From the NCBI RefSeq assembly GCF_015645445.1, contig NZ_JADOGI010000052.1, forward strand, positions 1 to 51,400: a stretch of 51,400 nucleotides of DNA, written 5' to 3'. The position numbers and the translations under genes are program-made. The notes beneath the pieces were generated by a model. It ran no database searches, was not told the origin of the DNA, and saw nothing but the letters and a program-made list of their open reading frames with translations. Below are positions 7,912-15,895 of this stretch, piece by piece. Every line of letters starts with the position of its first letter. Positions within the stretch are counted from its first letter, which is position 1. This DNA is from Nonomuraea cypriaca (lineage in GTDB: Bacteria; Actinomycetota; Actinomycetes; Streptosporangiales; Streptosporangiaceae).

Positions 7912-8890
7912 GGGCGCTTTCAGCCTGCCAGCAGTGCACCCAGCGCCCCTCCCCCAGCTCGGTACGGCCGGGCGCCTCGCTCCCGCACACCGGCAGGGCC
8001 ACCGGGCAGCGCGGATGAAACCGGCAGCCGCCCGGCGGATCGATCAGGCTCGGCGGCTCCCCGTGCCGCTCCCCCCGCGCCGGGGCCACCCGGTCCGGAT
8101 CCGGCGCCGACTCCAGCAGCAACCGCGTGTACGGATGCCGGGCCCCCTGCGTCAGCTCCTCGCCGGGACCGCTCTCGATCAGCCGCCCGGCGTACATCAC
8201 CGTGATGTCCGAAGCGAAGTAGCGGGCGCTGGCGATGTCGTGCGTGATGTACAGGAGCGCCAGCCCGCTCTCGTCGGCCAGCCGCTCCAGCAGCCGCAGC
8301 ACCCCGAGCCGGATCGACACGTCCAGCATCGACACGGGCTCGTCGGCGATCAGCGCCACGGGCCGCACCGCCAGCGCCCTGGCGATCGCCACCCGCTGCC
8401 GCTGCCCGCCGGACAGCTCGTGCGGCAGCTTGTCCATGAACTGCTCGACCGGCGTGAGGCTGACGCGTTCGAGCAGCTCGGCGACGAGCTCCCGCTCGTG
8501 CGCGGCCGAGCGGGCGTGCCCGTGCAGGCGCAGCGGCCTGGCCAGGTGGTAGCGCACGCGGTGGAAGGGGTTCAGCGAGGCGAACGGGTCCTGGAAGATG
8601 AGCTGCACCTGCCGCCGATAGTCCCTGAACGCCGGCCCGCGGTGCGCGCGTACCGGCTCGCCGCGCAGCAGGACCTCGCCGGACGTGGCCGGGTACACCT
8701 GCGCGAGCAGCCGCGCGACCGTGCTCTTCCCGCACCCGCTCTCCCCGACGAGCGCCGTCACCGAGCCGGCCCGCAGCGCGATCGACACGTCGTCCACGGC
8801 GCGCACGGGAGGCCGCCTGCCGAGCCGTCCCCGGGGCCCGCGGGCGGCGGTGAAGTACTTGGTGAGGTTCCGCCCCTCCAGAACGATCAT
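7901..8890 (-). CDS. dppF: oligopeptide/oligosaccharide ABC transporter ATP-binding protein (DppF/OppF type)
   Basis: A 329-residue ATPase of the family-5 importer class, with Walker [11 protein letters not shown]-loop [13 protein letters not shown], signature [15 protein letters not shown], Walker [13 protein letters not shown] and H-loop [11 protein letters not shown]. The C-terminal CRFHPRCP segment, typical of Dpp/Opp ATPases, precedes the tail. It works at the cytoplasmic face as partner of DppD to energise uptake through DppBC. The ATG at 8890 overlaps the TGA of dppD (ATGA); the longer open frame upstream is antisense read-through. It is the last gene of the operon. Substrate cannot be read from the ATPase. 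Confidence 0.93.
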   Translation of the reverse strand: MIVLEGRNLTKYFTAARGPRGRLGRRPPVRAVDDVSIALRAGSVTALVGESGCGKSTVARLLAQVYPATSGEVLLRGEPVRAHRGPAFRDYRRQVQLIFQDPFASLNPFHRVRYHLARPLRLHGHARSAAHERELVAELLERVSLTPVEQFMDKLPHELSGGQRQRVAIARALAVRPVALIADEPVSMLDVSIRLGVLRLLERLADESGLALLYITHDIASARYFASDITVMYAGRLIESGPGEELTQGARHPYTRLLLESAPDPDRVAPARGERHGEPPSLIDPPGGCRFHPRCPVALPVCGSEAPGRTELGEGRWVHCWQAESALTP

Positions 8891-9879
8891 GAGGTCTCCT
8901 CCACTCCGCGCCCGCCGTTCAGCAGGCACGCGACTTCGCCCTCCGCGTCGCCGGAGAGCTCGGGCAGCTCCGCGGAGCATGCCGCCACGGCCAGCCGGCA
9001 ACGCGGATGAAAGGCGCATCCCTCCGGCAACGCCCTCAGGTCGGGCGGCGTGCCTGGGATGCCGAGCAGCTCCTCGCGCGGCCCGCGCAGGCGGGGGAAC
9101 GAGCGCAGCAACCCCACCGTGTACGGGTGCCGCGGCGCCCGATGCAGCCCCTTCGCCGTGCCGGTCTCCACGACCCTGCCGGCGTACATGATGGCGATCC
9201 GGTCGGAGATCTCCATGAGCAGCGACAGGTCGTGCGTGATGAACACGACCGCGAAGCCGTACTCCTGCCTGAGCTCCCTGATCTCGTGCAGGATGTCGCG
9301 CTGGACCACCACGTCGAGCGCGGTCGTGGGCTCGTCCATGATGATGATCTCGGGGTTGAGCGCGAGCGCGATGGCGATGACCGCACGCTGCCGCATGCCC
9401 CCGGACAGCTCATGCGGGTACGCCCGCCGCCGGTCGGCGCTGATGCCGACGCGTCGCAGCAGCTCCACGGCCCGTTCCGTACGCTCGCCGCGCGACATCG
9501 ACGGGGCGTGCACGCGCAGCACGTCGGAGATCTGGGCGCCGACGGTGCTGACCGGGTTGAGCGAGTTCATGGCGCTCTGGAAGACGACGGCCAGCTCCTT
9601 CCAGCGGAAGGCGCGCAGCTCCTCGCGTCTCAGGGCGAGCACGTCGACCGGGGAGCCGTCCTGGCGGCGGTAGACGACCGAGCCGGAGGTGATCGCGGCG
9701 GGCGGGCGCAGCAGCCGGGCGACGGCGTTCGCCAGTGTGGACTTGCCGCTGCCGCTCTCCCCCGCGAGGCCGAGGATCTCGCCGCGCCGCAGGTCGAGCG
9801 AGATGCCGGCGACGGCGTGCACGGCTCCGGAGGCGGACAGGTAGTCGACGGACAGGTCGCGGAGTTCCAGGACGTTCAT
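8887..9879 (-). CDS. dppD: oligopeptide/oligosaccharide ABC transporter ATP-binding protein (DppD/OppD type)
   Basis: A 330-residue ATPase with Walker [11 protein letters not shown]-loop [12 protein letters not shown], signature [15 protein letters not shown], Walker [13 protein letters not shown] and H-loop FITHDLSLL. The C-terminal [11 protein letters not shown] segment is diagnostic of the Dpp/Opp family. It pairs with DppF as the heterodimeric motor. The start ATG at 9879 overlaps the TGA of a 14-codon minicistron created by a local duplication, so its translation is probably coupled through that peptide instead of directly to dppC. Its own stop overlaps dppF by 4 nt. Confidence 0.93.
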   Translation of the reverse strand: MNVLELRDLSVDYLSASGAVHAVAGISLDLRRGEILGLAGESGSGKSTLANAVARLLRPPAAITSGSVVYRRQDGSPVDVLALRREELRAFRWKELAVVFQSAMNSLNPVSTVGAQISDVLRVHAPSMSRGERTERAVELLRRVGISADRRRAYPHELSGGMRQRAVIAIALALNPEIIIMDEPTTALDVVVQRDILHEIRELRQEYGFAVVFITHDLSLLMEISDRIAIMYAGRVVETGTAKGLHRAPRHPYTVGLLRSFPRLRGPREELLGIPGTPPDLRALPEGCAFHPRCRLAVAACSAELPELSGDAEGEVACLLNGGRGVEETS

Positions 9880-9930
9880 GCGCGAGCCTTCCCGGGCGCC
9901 CGGCGTTCCAGCACGTTCATACGCGAGCCT
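9862..9930. repeat. imperfect 41-bp tandem duplication at the dppC/dppD junction
   Basis: On the minus strand the stretch GGCTCGCG(T/C)ATGAACGT, followed by CTGGAAC and CCG, occurs twice, the two ATGs being exactly 41 nt apart (9920 and 9879). The copies differ at a few positions, so the duplication is not recent. Because 41 is not a multiple of 3, the frame of the first copy runs out at a TGA on the second start codon. Confidence 0.7.
9876..9920 (-). CDS. 14-codon minicistron formed by tandem duplication
   Basis: An ORF of 14 codons ([14 protein letters not shown]) begins with an ATG that overlaps the dppC stop (ATGA, 9917-9920) and ends with a TGA that overlaps the dppD start (ATGA, 9876-9879). 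Its first residues MNVLE are the same as the first residues of DppD. The peptide therefore seems to be a by-product of copying the dppD start region. It is unlikely to have a function as a protein but must be translated if ribosomes pass from dppC to dppD by re-initiation. Confidence 0.6.
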   Translation of the reverse strand: MNVLERRAPGKARA

Positions 9931-10768
9931 CCCTGGGCACGCGGCGTGCCTTCCTGGGCACCTTGATCGTTCGCAGCCGGGGGTTGGCGATCTCGTCGAT
10001 GCCGAAGTTCACCAGCGCCAGCCCGGTGCCGATGAGCGCGATGCAGAGCCCCGGCGGGATGAACCACCACCACGCCCCGATGAGCAGCGCCTGACCGTTC
10101 TGTGCGAAATAGAGCATGCTGCCCCAGCTCACGGTGGACAGGTCGGCCAGGCCGAGGAACGACAGCCCGGCCTCGGCCAGGATCGCGCCGACCACGGTTG
10201 CCAGGAAGCTGGTGGCGATGACGGGCAGCAGCACGGGCAGGATCTCGAAGAAGATGATCCGGAACGCCCCCTCGCCGCCGGCCCGTGCGGCCTGGACGAA
10301 GTCGCGGCGCCGTACGGACAGGGTCTGGGCGCGCAGCACGCGGGCGCCCCAGGCCCAGCCGGTGACCGCGATGACCACCGCCACCGAGCCGACGCCGCGC
10401 TGCGGCAGGTAGCCGGCCAGCACGATGATCAGCGGGAGGGCGGGCAGGACGAGGAAGATGTTGGTCAGCACGGAGAGCACCTCGTCGACGGCGCCGCCGA
10501 AGTAACCGCCGGCCAGGCCGACGACGACCGCGACCACGGTGGCGATCACCGCCGACAGCAGGCCGACGCCCATCGAGACGCGGGCGCCGTAGACGATCTG
10601 GGTGAGGATGTCCTGCCCGCTCTGCGTGGTGCCGAGCCAGTGTCCGGCCGACGGCCCCCGCAGCCCGGCGTCGCTGGTCGCGGCGGGGTCGGCGGTGATG
10701 AGCAGCGGCCCGAGCAGCGCCATCAGCGTGAAGAAGGCGAGGATGCCGATCCCGATCTTGATTTTCAT
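9917..10768 (-). CDS. dppC: ABC transporter permease (DppC type)
   Basis: A 283-residue inner-membrane permease. The N-terminal helix (IGILAFFTLMALLGPLL), the LGTTQSGQDILTQIVYGARVSM segment and the EAA-loop region (RRRDFVQAARAGGEGAFRIIFFEILPVLLPVI) that contacts the ATPases are typical of DppC/OppC. Six transmembrane helices are expected. The ATG at 10768 overlaps the dppB stop (ATGA). The C-terminus (RKARRVPREARV) lies inside the duplicated block and may have been altered by it. Confidence 0.92.
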   Translation of the reverse strand: MKIKIGIGILAFFTLMALLGPLLITADPAATSDAGLRGPSAGHWLGTTQSGQDILTQIVYGARVSMGVGLLSAVIATVVAVVVGLAGGYFGGAVDEVLSVLTNIFLVLPALPLIIVLAGYLPQRGVGSVAVVIAVTGWAWGARVLRAQTLSVRRRDFVQAARAGGEGAFRIIFFEILPVLLPVIATSFLATVVGAILAEAGLSFLGLADLSTVSWGSMLYFAQNGQALLIGAWWWFIPPGLCIALIGTGLALVNFGIDEIANPRLRTIKVPRKARRVPREARV

Positions 10769-11745
10769 TCGGACTCCTGCCTGGTACGCGGGTCGAGCAC
10801 CACGTACGCCAGGTCGGCCAGGAAGTTGGCGACGAGCACGGCCAGCGAGATGACGAGGAAGATGCCCTGCATGAGCGGGAAGTCCTCGTTCTCGACCCCC
10901 TTGAGCAGCATCGACCCGATCCCCGGATATGAGAACACGATCTCCGTCAGCACGGACCCGCCGACGACGAAGCCGAGGCTCAGGGCGAAACTGGTGATGT
11001 TGGGCAGGATCGCGTTCCGGGCCGCGTACGCCCACATGACCCGCCTGGAGGTCAGCCCCTTGGCCTCGGCCATCACGACGTAGTCCTCGCCGAGGGTGGT
11101 CACCATGACGTTGCGCATGCCGAGGATCCGGTCGGCCATCGACGCGATCACGATCGTCAGCGCGGGCAGCGCCGCGTGGTAGACGACGCTCCCCGCGAAG
11201 TCGCCGGTGAGGCCCGGCATCACGTCGAGCCCGTACCCACGGCTGGCGGGGAACCACTGCAGCGTCACCCCGAACACGAACACGAGCGCCAGGGCCACCC
11301 AGAAGTACGGCACCGCGTGCGCGAACGTCGCGGCAGGCAGGATCCCGTCGAGCCAGGTGCCGCGCTTCCACGCCAGCAGCACGCCGAGCGAGGTGCCCAC
11401 CAGGTAGCTGATCAGCGTGGCGACCCCGACGAGCCCGATCGTCCACGGCAGGCTGTCGGCGATGACCCTGGACACCTCGGTGGGAAAGAAGGTGATCGAG
11501 CGGCCCAGCTCGCCTTGAGCGAGATTGCCCAGGTAGTCCAGATACTGCCGCCACAGGCTCGCGTCGCTGATGCCGAACGCGCGGCGCATCGCGTCTATGG
11601 CCTCGGGCTCGACGTTCCCCTTCATCCTGGCCACCAGCAGGTCGACCGGGTCCCCCGGCATGAGCCGGGGGATCAGGAAGTTCAGCGTGACGGCGGCCCA
11701 GGCCGTCAGCAGGTAGAAGCCGAGCCGCCGGGCCAGGAACCTCAC
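10765..11745 (-). CDS. dppB: ABC transporter permease (DppB type)
   Basis: A 326-residue permease with the DppB/OppB hallmarks: N-terminal helix FYLLTAWAAVTLNFLIPRLMPGDPV, a large periplasmic loop, and the EAA motif GEDYVVMAEAKGLTSRRVMWAYAARNAILP. It ends with VFSYPGIG...NEDFPLMQGIFL and a final helix before DPRTR. It forms the translocation channel with DppC. The GTG start at 11745 overlaps the TGA of the binding-protein gene (GTGA), the reason for choosing it over other starts. Confidence 0.92.
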   Translation of the reverse strand: MRFLARRLGFYLLTAWAAVTLNFLIPRLMPGDPVDLLVARMKGNVEPEAIDAMRRAFGISDASLWRQYLDYLGNLAQGELGRSITFFPTEVSRVIADSLPWTIGLVGVATLISYLVGTSLGVLLAWKRGTWLDGILPAATFAHAVPYFWVALALVFVFGVTLQWFPASRGYGLDVMPGLTGDFAGSVVYHAALPALTIVIASMADRILGMRNVMVTTLGEDYVVMAEAKGLTSRRVMWAYAARNAILPNITSFALSLGFVVGGSVLTEIVFSYPGIGSMLLKGVENEDFPLMQGIFLVISLAVLVANFLADLAYVVLDPRTRQESE

Positions 11746-13346
11746 GTGGCCGCCGGCTTCAGCCGCAGCAGCACCACGGCCGCGTCCGGCGAGGTGTACG
11801 GCGACGGCATCGCGTACGGGTCCTGCTCGGAGGGCCAGCCGACGTACTTGTTCGTCCGGTACTCCGCCCACGACGGGCTGTAGAAGAGCGGCAGCGCGGG
11901 CAGCTTCTCGACCATGATCTTGCCGAGTCCCTGCGTGGCGCGCTGTTGCTCGGCCTCGTCCTCGGTGGCGGCGTACGCGTCGATCAACCGGTCGGTCTCG
12001 GCGTCCTTCCACCGCTGGTAGTTACCGGTCGCGGGCTCCCCGACGGGCTCGGCCAGGCCGCCGAACAGCATCGAGCGCATCTGGAAGTACGGCGTCGGCC
12101 CCGACGCGGTGGCCCTGATCGACAGCTCGTAGTCGCCCTTGCCGGTCTTGGAAACCCAGTCCTGGAACGCCACGCCCCTGGTCTCGACCGTGATGCCGAT
12201 CTTGGCCAGGTCCTCGCGGATGAGCTGGGCGGCGTTCACCCAGTCGGTGAACGGCGACGGCACCAGCAGCTCGAACGTCAACTCCGCCGGGTCCACCCCT
12301 TCGAGCAGTTGCCTGGCCCGTTCGAGGTCCACCTTGAAGGCCGCGTCCCGGTACTCGGGCGCCACGTACGCCTCCCCGCCCGGCATCGGCACGCCGGTGG
12401 GATGCGCGACCTTCGTGTAGCCCCGCTCGGCCACCTTGACGATCTTGTCGCGGTCGACGGCGAGGCTGATCGCCTGGCGTACCTCCGGCTTGGCCAGGAT
12501 CGGGTGGGTGAGGTTGGGCAGCAGCGTCACCACGCCCTCGGGCGGGAAGTAGAACTTGTTCTGCTCCGGCTTGCCCTGCACGTAGATCTTCTCGATGTCC
12601 GGCACGAACGCGCCCGCCCAGTCGACCTCGCCCTGCTGGAGCGCCGTCTGGATGGAGTTGGCGGTGTACGCGGGGAACCGCAGCACCGGCACCTCCGGCT
12701 TGCCCGGCTGCCAGTAGGACGGGTTCCGCTCCATCTCGTAGAGCTGCGCGGAGAACCTCGTCAGCTTGTAGGGCCCGGTGCCGACCGGCTTCGGATTCGT
12801 GAACGTGACCGGGTCCGCCTGCTTCTCCCACAGGTGCTTGGGCACGATCGGCGAGTTGCCCGCGATGTTGAACAGCTTGGCGTAGGAGGTCTTCTCGAAG
12901 TCGACGCGTACCTTGTCGGGCGCCAGCGCCTCGGCGTCCGCGATCTCCAGCGCGTTCCTGTTGAGCTGCGGGTTGTCCTTCAGCATCAGGAACGTGAACG
13001 CCACGTCCTCGGCCGTGAACGGCTGCCCGTCACTCCACTTCACCCCCTGGCGGAGCGTGAACGTGAGCGACCTGCCCTTGTCCGACCATTCGTGGTCCAA
13101 GGCCAGCCAGGGCGTGACCTCACCCGGCTTGAGCTTGTTGAAGTACATCAGGGTCTCGTGGATCATCCCGCTCGTCCCGAAGTTCACGCCTTCGAGGTGG
13201 TACGGGTTGAAGTCCTCCTGGAACGTGCCCGCGTCCGCGGCGTGGATGACCAGGGGCGGCGCGCTCGTACCCATGCCGCCCGTGGAGCCCCCGCCCGAAC
13301 AGCCGGCCAGCGCCAGGACGGCGAGAACCGCGATCATCCGTCTCAT
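11742..13346 (-). CDS. family-5 extracellular solute-binding lipoprotein
   Basis: A 534-residue protein with a lipoprotein signal (MRRMIAVLAVLALAGC, lipobox LAGC) followed by a Gly/Ser linker and an SBP_bac_5 domain (PWLALDHEWSDKGRSLTFTLRQGVKWSDGQPFTAEDVAFTF). It is therefore anchored outside the membrane and delivers substrate to DppBC. The C-terminal YVGWPSEQDPYAMPSPY segment resembles binding proteins that I associate with oligosaccharide uptake as much as peptides, but this is weak evidence. The ATG at 13346 overlaps the stop of the PIG-L gene (ATGA). With a deacetylase and acetyltransferase in the same operon, an N-acetylated sugar or peptide ligand is plausible. Confidence 0.92.
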   Translation of the reverse strand: MRRMIAVLAVLALAGCSGGGSTGGMGTSAPPLVIHAADAGTFQEDFNPYHLEGVNFGTSGMIHETLMYFNKLKPGEVTPWLALDHEWSDKGRSLTFTLRQGVKWSDGQPFTAEDVAFTFLMLKDNPQLNRNALEIADAEALAPDKVRVDFEKTSYAKLFNIAGNSPIVPKHLWEKQADPVTFTNPKPVGTGPYKLTRFSAQLYEMERNPSYWQPGKPEVPVLRFPAYTANSIQTALQQGEVDWAGAFVPDIEKIYVQGKPEQNKFYFPPEGVVTLLPNLTHPILAKPEVRQAISLAVDRDKIVKVAERGYTKVAHPTGVPMPGGEAYVAPEYRDAAFKVDLERARQLLEGVDPAELTFELLVPSPFTDWVNAAQLIREDLAKIGITVETRGVAFQDWVSKTGKGDYELSIRATASGPTPYFQMRSMLFGGLAEPVGEPATGNYQRWKDAETDRLIDAYAATEDEAEQQRATQGLGKIMVEKLPALPLFYSPSWAEYRTNKYVGWPSEQDPYAMPSPYTSPDAAVVLLRLKPAAT

Positions 13347-14065
13347 CGGGCGGCCGCCTTCCCGAAGTACGCGGTCCGCAGGTCACGCGAGCCCTTCGGC
13401 GCGGCGAAGGCCTGCGCCCTGGCGAACCCGGCAGGCGCGCCGCGCACGATCGTCAGCGCGCGGTAGTAGTCGACGTACGGGAAGCCGTAGGTCTCGCCCC
13501 GGGCGTACGCGTAGCCGGTGATCGCCCGCGACCAGATCTCATACGCCTCCTCGCTCAGCTCGACGAACACGTCGGGCGCGTAGCCCTCGGCGTCCTCCCA
13601 GTTGTCGGCGTAGTAGAGCTCGCTCGCCCAGTAGGCGGGCCGCTCGCGTTCGAGGGTCTTCAGCCCGCCGTAGAAGCGGGCGTCCTCGACGATCCGGTGG
13701 GTACGGGCGTGATCCTTGTGGATGGAGGCGCTCCAATGGGTCAGGACGACGTCCGGCCGCAGCTCCCTGATCAGGTCGCCGACCCGCATCTTGACCTCCT
13801 CGTCCTCGGGCAGCAGGCCGTCCTCGTAGTCGAGGAACCTGACGTCCGCGCCGATCTCGCCCGCGAACGTCTCGGCCTCCTCGCGCTTCTGCTTCGCGTA
13901 GTCGGCGACGGACATCCGGGGGTGGCCGCGCTCGCCGAGCGTGAGATGCAGCAGCGTGGCGCGGTCGCCGCGCAGGACGTGCTGGGCGAGCACCGCGCCC
14001 GCCGTCAGGTCGAGGTCGCCCGCGTGGGCGCCGATGGCCAGTACGTGGGTGGTCTGCTCGCTCAC
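13343..14065 (-). CDS. PIG-L family deacetylase-like protein
   Basis: A 240-residue LmbE/PIG-L protein, a zinc-dependent N-deacetylase fold acting on GlcNAc-type substrates. Usually the first metal-binding motif reads AHPDD; here it is AHAGD, which keeps His14 and Asp17 but has Gly16 where MshB-type enzymes have the general-base aspartate. The second site is SIHKDH, with His119 as the expected third zinc ligand. There is no signal peptide, so it acts in the cytoplasm, after import. Its GTG start overlaps the GNAT stop (GTGA) and its stop overlaps the binding-protein start. Whether the AHAGD variant is catalytic is uncertain; a GD-type subfamily may exist. Confidence 0.85.
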   Translation of the reverse strand: MSEQTTHVLAIGAHAGDLDLTAGAVLAQHVLRGDRATLLHLTLGERGHPRMSVADYAKQKREEAETFAGEIGADVRFLDYEDGLLPEDEEVKMRVGDLIRELRPDVVLTHWSASIHKDHARTHRIVEDARFYGGLKTLERERPAYWASELYYADNWEDAEGYAPDVFVELSEEAYEIWSRAITGYAYARGETYGFPYVDYYRALTIVRGAPAGFARAQAFAAPKGSRDLRTAYFGKAAAR

Positions 14066-14997
14066 GCGCCCCGCCTCATCACATGGAACCGTCTGGTGAT
14101 CTGGTAGCCCGCTTTGGTGTAGAGGTGGCCGGCGGGGCTGGCTTCGCCGGTCCAGAGGAACCACGAGGAGTGGAGCCCTTCGGCGCGCATCATGGTCATG
14201 GTGCGGTGAAGGAGGATCTTGCCGAGGCCGGTGCCGCGCTGCTCGGGGGCGACGCCGAAGGGGCCGAACCGCTCGGGGACGCCGCGGTAGGCCGCGTAGA
14301 GGGCGAACCCGACTATTTGGTCTTTTTTCGCGATAACCATGCATTTGGGGTCGCGATGCTGGCGAATCGCCTCGCCCCAGTCGGGGTTGAACACCTCCGC
14401 CGCGAACCGGATGAGCTCGGGTAACTCGCCATCGAGCGGGCTGCGGACGGCGTACCCCTCGCTCTCCCTGCCGGCCCGCAGGTCGTGTACGTCGGCCGGC
14501 GTCACGTACCCGACCAGCGTCCGGTCCATGGCGACCGGCGAGTAGAGCGTCCGGAAGCCGAGCCCTTCCAGCAACCGGAACCCGTCCGGGTAGAGCTCGA
14601 CGTCCGCGCCCGGCAGCACATAGTTCGGCGTATACGACGAAAAATCCACCTTCGTCCGGCCGGCCGACTCCAGGAACCCCAGCGCCTCCCCCAGGAGCCG
14701 CCGCCCCAGCCCACCGCCGCGATGCCCGGGTTCGACGAAGAAGAACGGGATCCATCCCAGGTCCGGCTCCAGGTCGGTGCCGGGGGCCAGTGGTGTGCGC
14801 CTGCGGACGGCGTACGCGCAGCCGACCACGCGCCCGTCCGCCACGGCCACGCGTAAGCCGTAGGGGTCGAAGTTGGGATCGAGCAGGACGCAGTCGCGGA
14901 ACCAGCCGGAGGTCGTGGGATCGCCTGGCATGCTGCGGTTCCAGGCCTCGACCAGGGAGTTCTCGTCCCCGGACGCGAACGCGCGGACAGTGACCAT
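14062..14997 (-). CDS. tandem GNAT acetyltransferase
   Basis: A 311-residue protein with two GNAT domains. The first contains FFVEPGHRGGGLGRRLLGEAL (acetyl-CoA loop, about residues 90-110) and the second FGVAPEQRGTGLGKILLHR (about residues 245-265). Double-GNAT proteins usually have one active and one degenerate domain; here both keep the (Q/R)xxGxG/A core. AAAGGA lies 5 nt before the ATG at 14997. It is the first gene of the seven-gene operon, so the promoter lies in 14998-15255. A pairing of an acetyltransferase with a deacetylase and an importer suggests handling of an amino-group-bearing nutrient, which is inference. Confidence 0.88.
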   Translation of the reverse strand: MVTVRAFASGDENSLVEAWNRSMPGDPTTSGWFRDCVLLDPNFDPYGLRVAVADGRVVGCAYAVRRRTPLAPGTDLEPDLGWIPFFFVEPGHRGGGLGRRLLGEALGFLESAGRTKVDFSSYTPNYVLPGADVELYPDGFRLLEGLGFRTLYSPVAMDRTLVGYVTPADVHDLRAGRESEGYAVRSPLDGELPELIRFAAEVFNPDWGEAIRQHRDPKCMVIAKKDQIVGFALYAAYRGVPERFGPFGVAPEQRGTGLGKILLHRTMTMMRAEGLHSSWFLWTGEASPAGHLYTKAGYQITRRFHVMRRGA

Positions 14998-15068
14998 GAG
15001 GGTCCTTTCACCTGGAGCACTCCGGCCACAGCTTTCCCACTGTCAACGCACAGGTCAAGAACTCGCAG

Positions 15069-15083
15069 GAAGAAATTTTCTTC
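15069..15083. promoter_or_regulatory. AT-rich inverted repeat in the divergent GNAT/SPW region
   Basis: GAAGAAA and TTTCTTC form a perfect 7-bp inverted repeat with one central T. It sits in the 258-nt region between the divergent starts of the ABC operon and the SPW gene and is much more AT-rich than its surroundings, as is the following stretch to about 15120. It is a good operator or promoter candidate for the ABC operon. No regulator gene is adjacent. Confidence 0.4.
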
Positions 15084-15255
15084 ACAGCCAGATACCTAGA
15101 AAATTAGTTTCGCGTGCGGTAAGTATGGAATGTTGCACGTCAAGCGGTGTGCGGAGCATCACAGCCGCAGGGGGAATCGCCGCCCGCCACCTGCGGTTGC
15201 AGTGGATCGACTGACCAAAAGGCCAGCCTCGCAAACGCCTTTGGCGGAGGTTCTC

Positions 15256-15609
15256 ATGAAGGCATGGTCACGCTGGCAGGACTGGGTAACCCTGGTCGCC
15301 GGCCTCTACGCGGCGCTCTCTCCGATCTGGGTCGTCGGTGCCTCCGGCGCCACTCCCGCGCTGATCGTCCTTGGCGCGCTGATCGTGATCACCTCACTCG
15401 TTTCGCTCGCGAACCCGGGTGTCGTCGCGACGGAATGGCTCAACACCCTCTGGGGCGTGCTGCTGTTCGTCGCCCCGTGGGTGATCACGTACGCCACGGC
15501 CGTGGGGGCGTCGTGGACGTCCTGGGTCGTCGGTGTCATCACGGTGGTGCTCAGCCTCACCGCCGTACCCGCCAGCAAGGCGGCCCACCATCACGTGACC
15601 CAGCACTGA
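15256..15609 (+). CDS. SPW repeat membrane protein
   Basis: A 117-residue membrane protein with two SPW-type units, WQDWVTLVAGLYAALSPIWV and LNTLWGVLLFVAPWVITY. Each spans two helices and carries the W...SP/AP-W signature, giving four helices. SPW proteins are common in bacteria and their role is unclear. GGAGG lies 5 nt before the ATG at 15256. A strong intrinsic terminator follows 32 nt after the stop, so the gene is monocistronic. A C-terminal histidine cluster (AAHHHVTQH) could bind metal, but this is speculative. Confidence 0.85.
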   Translation: MKAWSRWQDWVTLVAGLYAALSPIWVVGASGATPALIVLGALIVITSLVSLANPGVVATEWLNTLWGVLLFVAPWVITYATAVGASWTSWVVGVITVVLSLTAVPASKAAHHHVTQH

Positions 15610-15641
15610 CGGGCGCGCCGTTCCCGGTCATGCGGGCCACT

Positions 15642-15672
15642 GGGCCGGACCATCGAAGGTCCGGCCCTTTTT
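15642..15672 (+). terminator. intrinsic terminator of the SPW gene
   Basis: GGGCCGGACC (15642-15651) pairs perfectly with GGTCCGGCCC (15658-15667) around a 6-nt loop and is followed by five T residues (15668-15672). This is a textbook Rho-independent terminator 32 nt after the SPW stop codon. Confidence 0.93.
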
Positions 15673-15762
15673 CATGTCCGGCCACCGATGAACCAGCGCT
15701 GTCACGTCCGCCTGCCGACACACCAGGCCGCTCACGTCCGGCAAGCACACTTCTCACGTCCG
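15673..15762. repeat. four CACGTCCG motifs, helically spaced, upstream of the GT2 unit
   Basis: CATGTCCG at 15673 and CACGTCCG at 15703, 15733 and 15755 are in the same orientation, with centre distances of 30, 30 and 22 bp, close to three, three and two helical turns. The last three are preceded by T, giving TCACGTCCG. They lie between the SPW terminator and the small-peptide/GT2 unit, in a gene-free stretch (15610-15895). Just after the last copy TGTCC-ACA-GGACA (15767-15779) is palindromic. Together they look like binding sites of an activator or repressor. Confidence 0.45.
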
Positions 15763-15895
15763 GCGGTGTCCACAGGACAAGGCGTACAGTCTCGACCTCA
15801 TCCACAGAACCACGTTCGGCCGCTCCGCCCCCCTCCAACCCCGGCATCCTCGTTTCCGGCACCACCGCCACCACCCACCAGAAAGGAATCCGAGG

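Noticed and set aside
7912..9010. Extension of the gene at 7100 as a genuine 636-residue protein
   Set aside because: The extra 370 residues are exactly antisense to the well-supported DppF ATPase and have Arg/Pro/His-rich shadow composition, so I treat the extension as read-through.
15673..15762. CACGTCCG repeats as a CRISPR array
   Set aside because: Repeats are only 8-10 bp, spacing is 30/30/22, there are no cas genes and the intervening sequence is not spacer-like.
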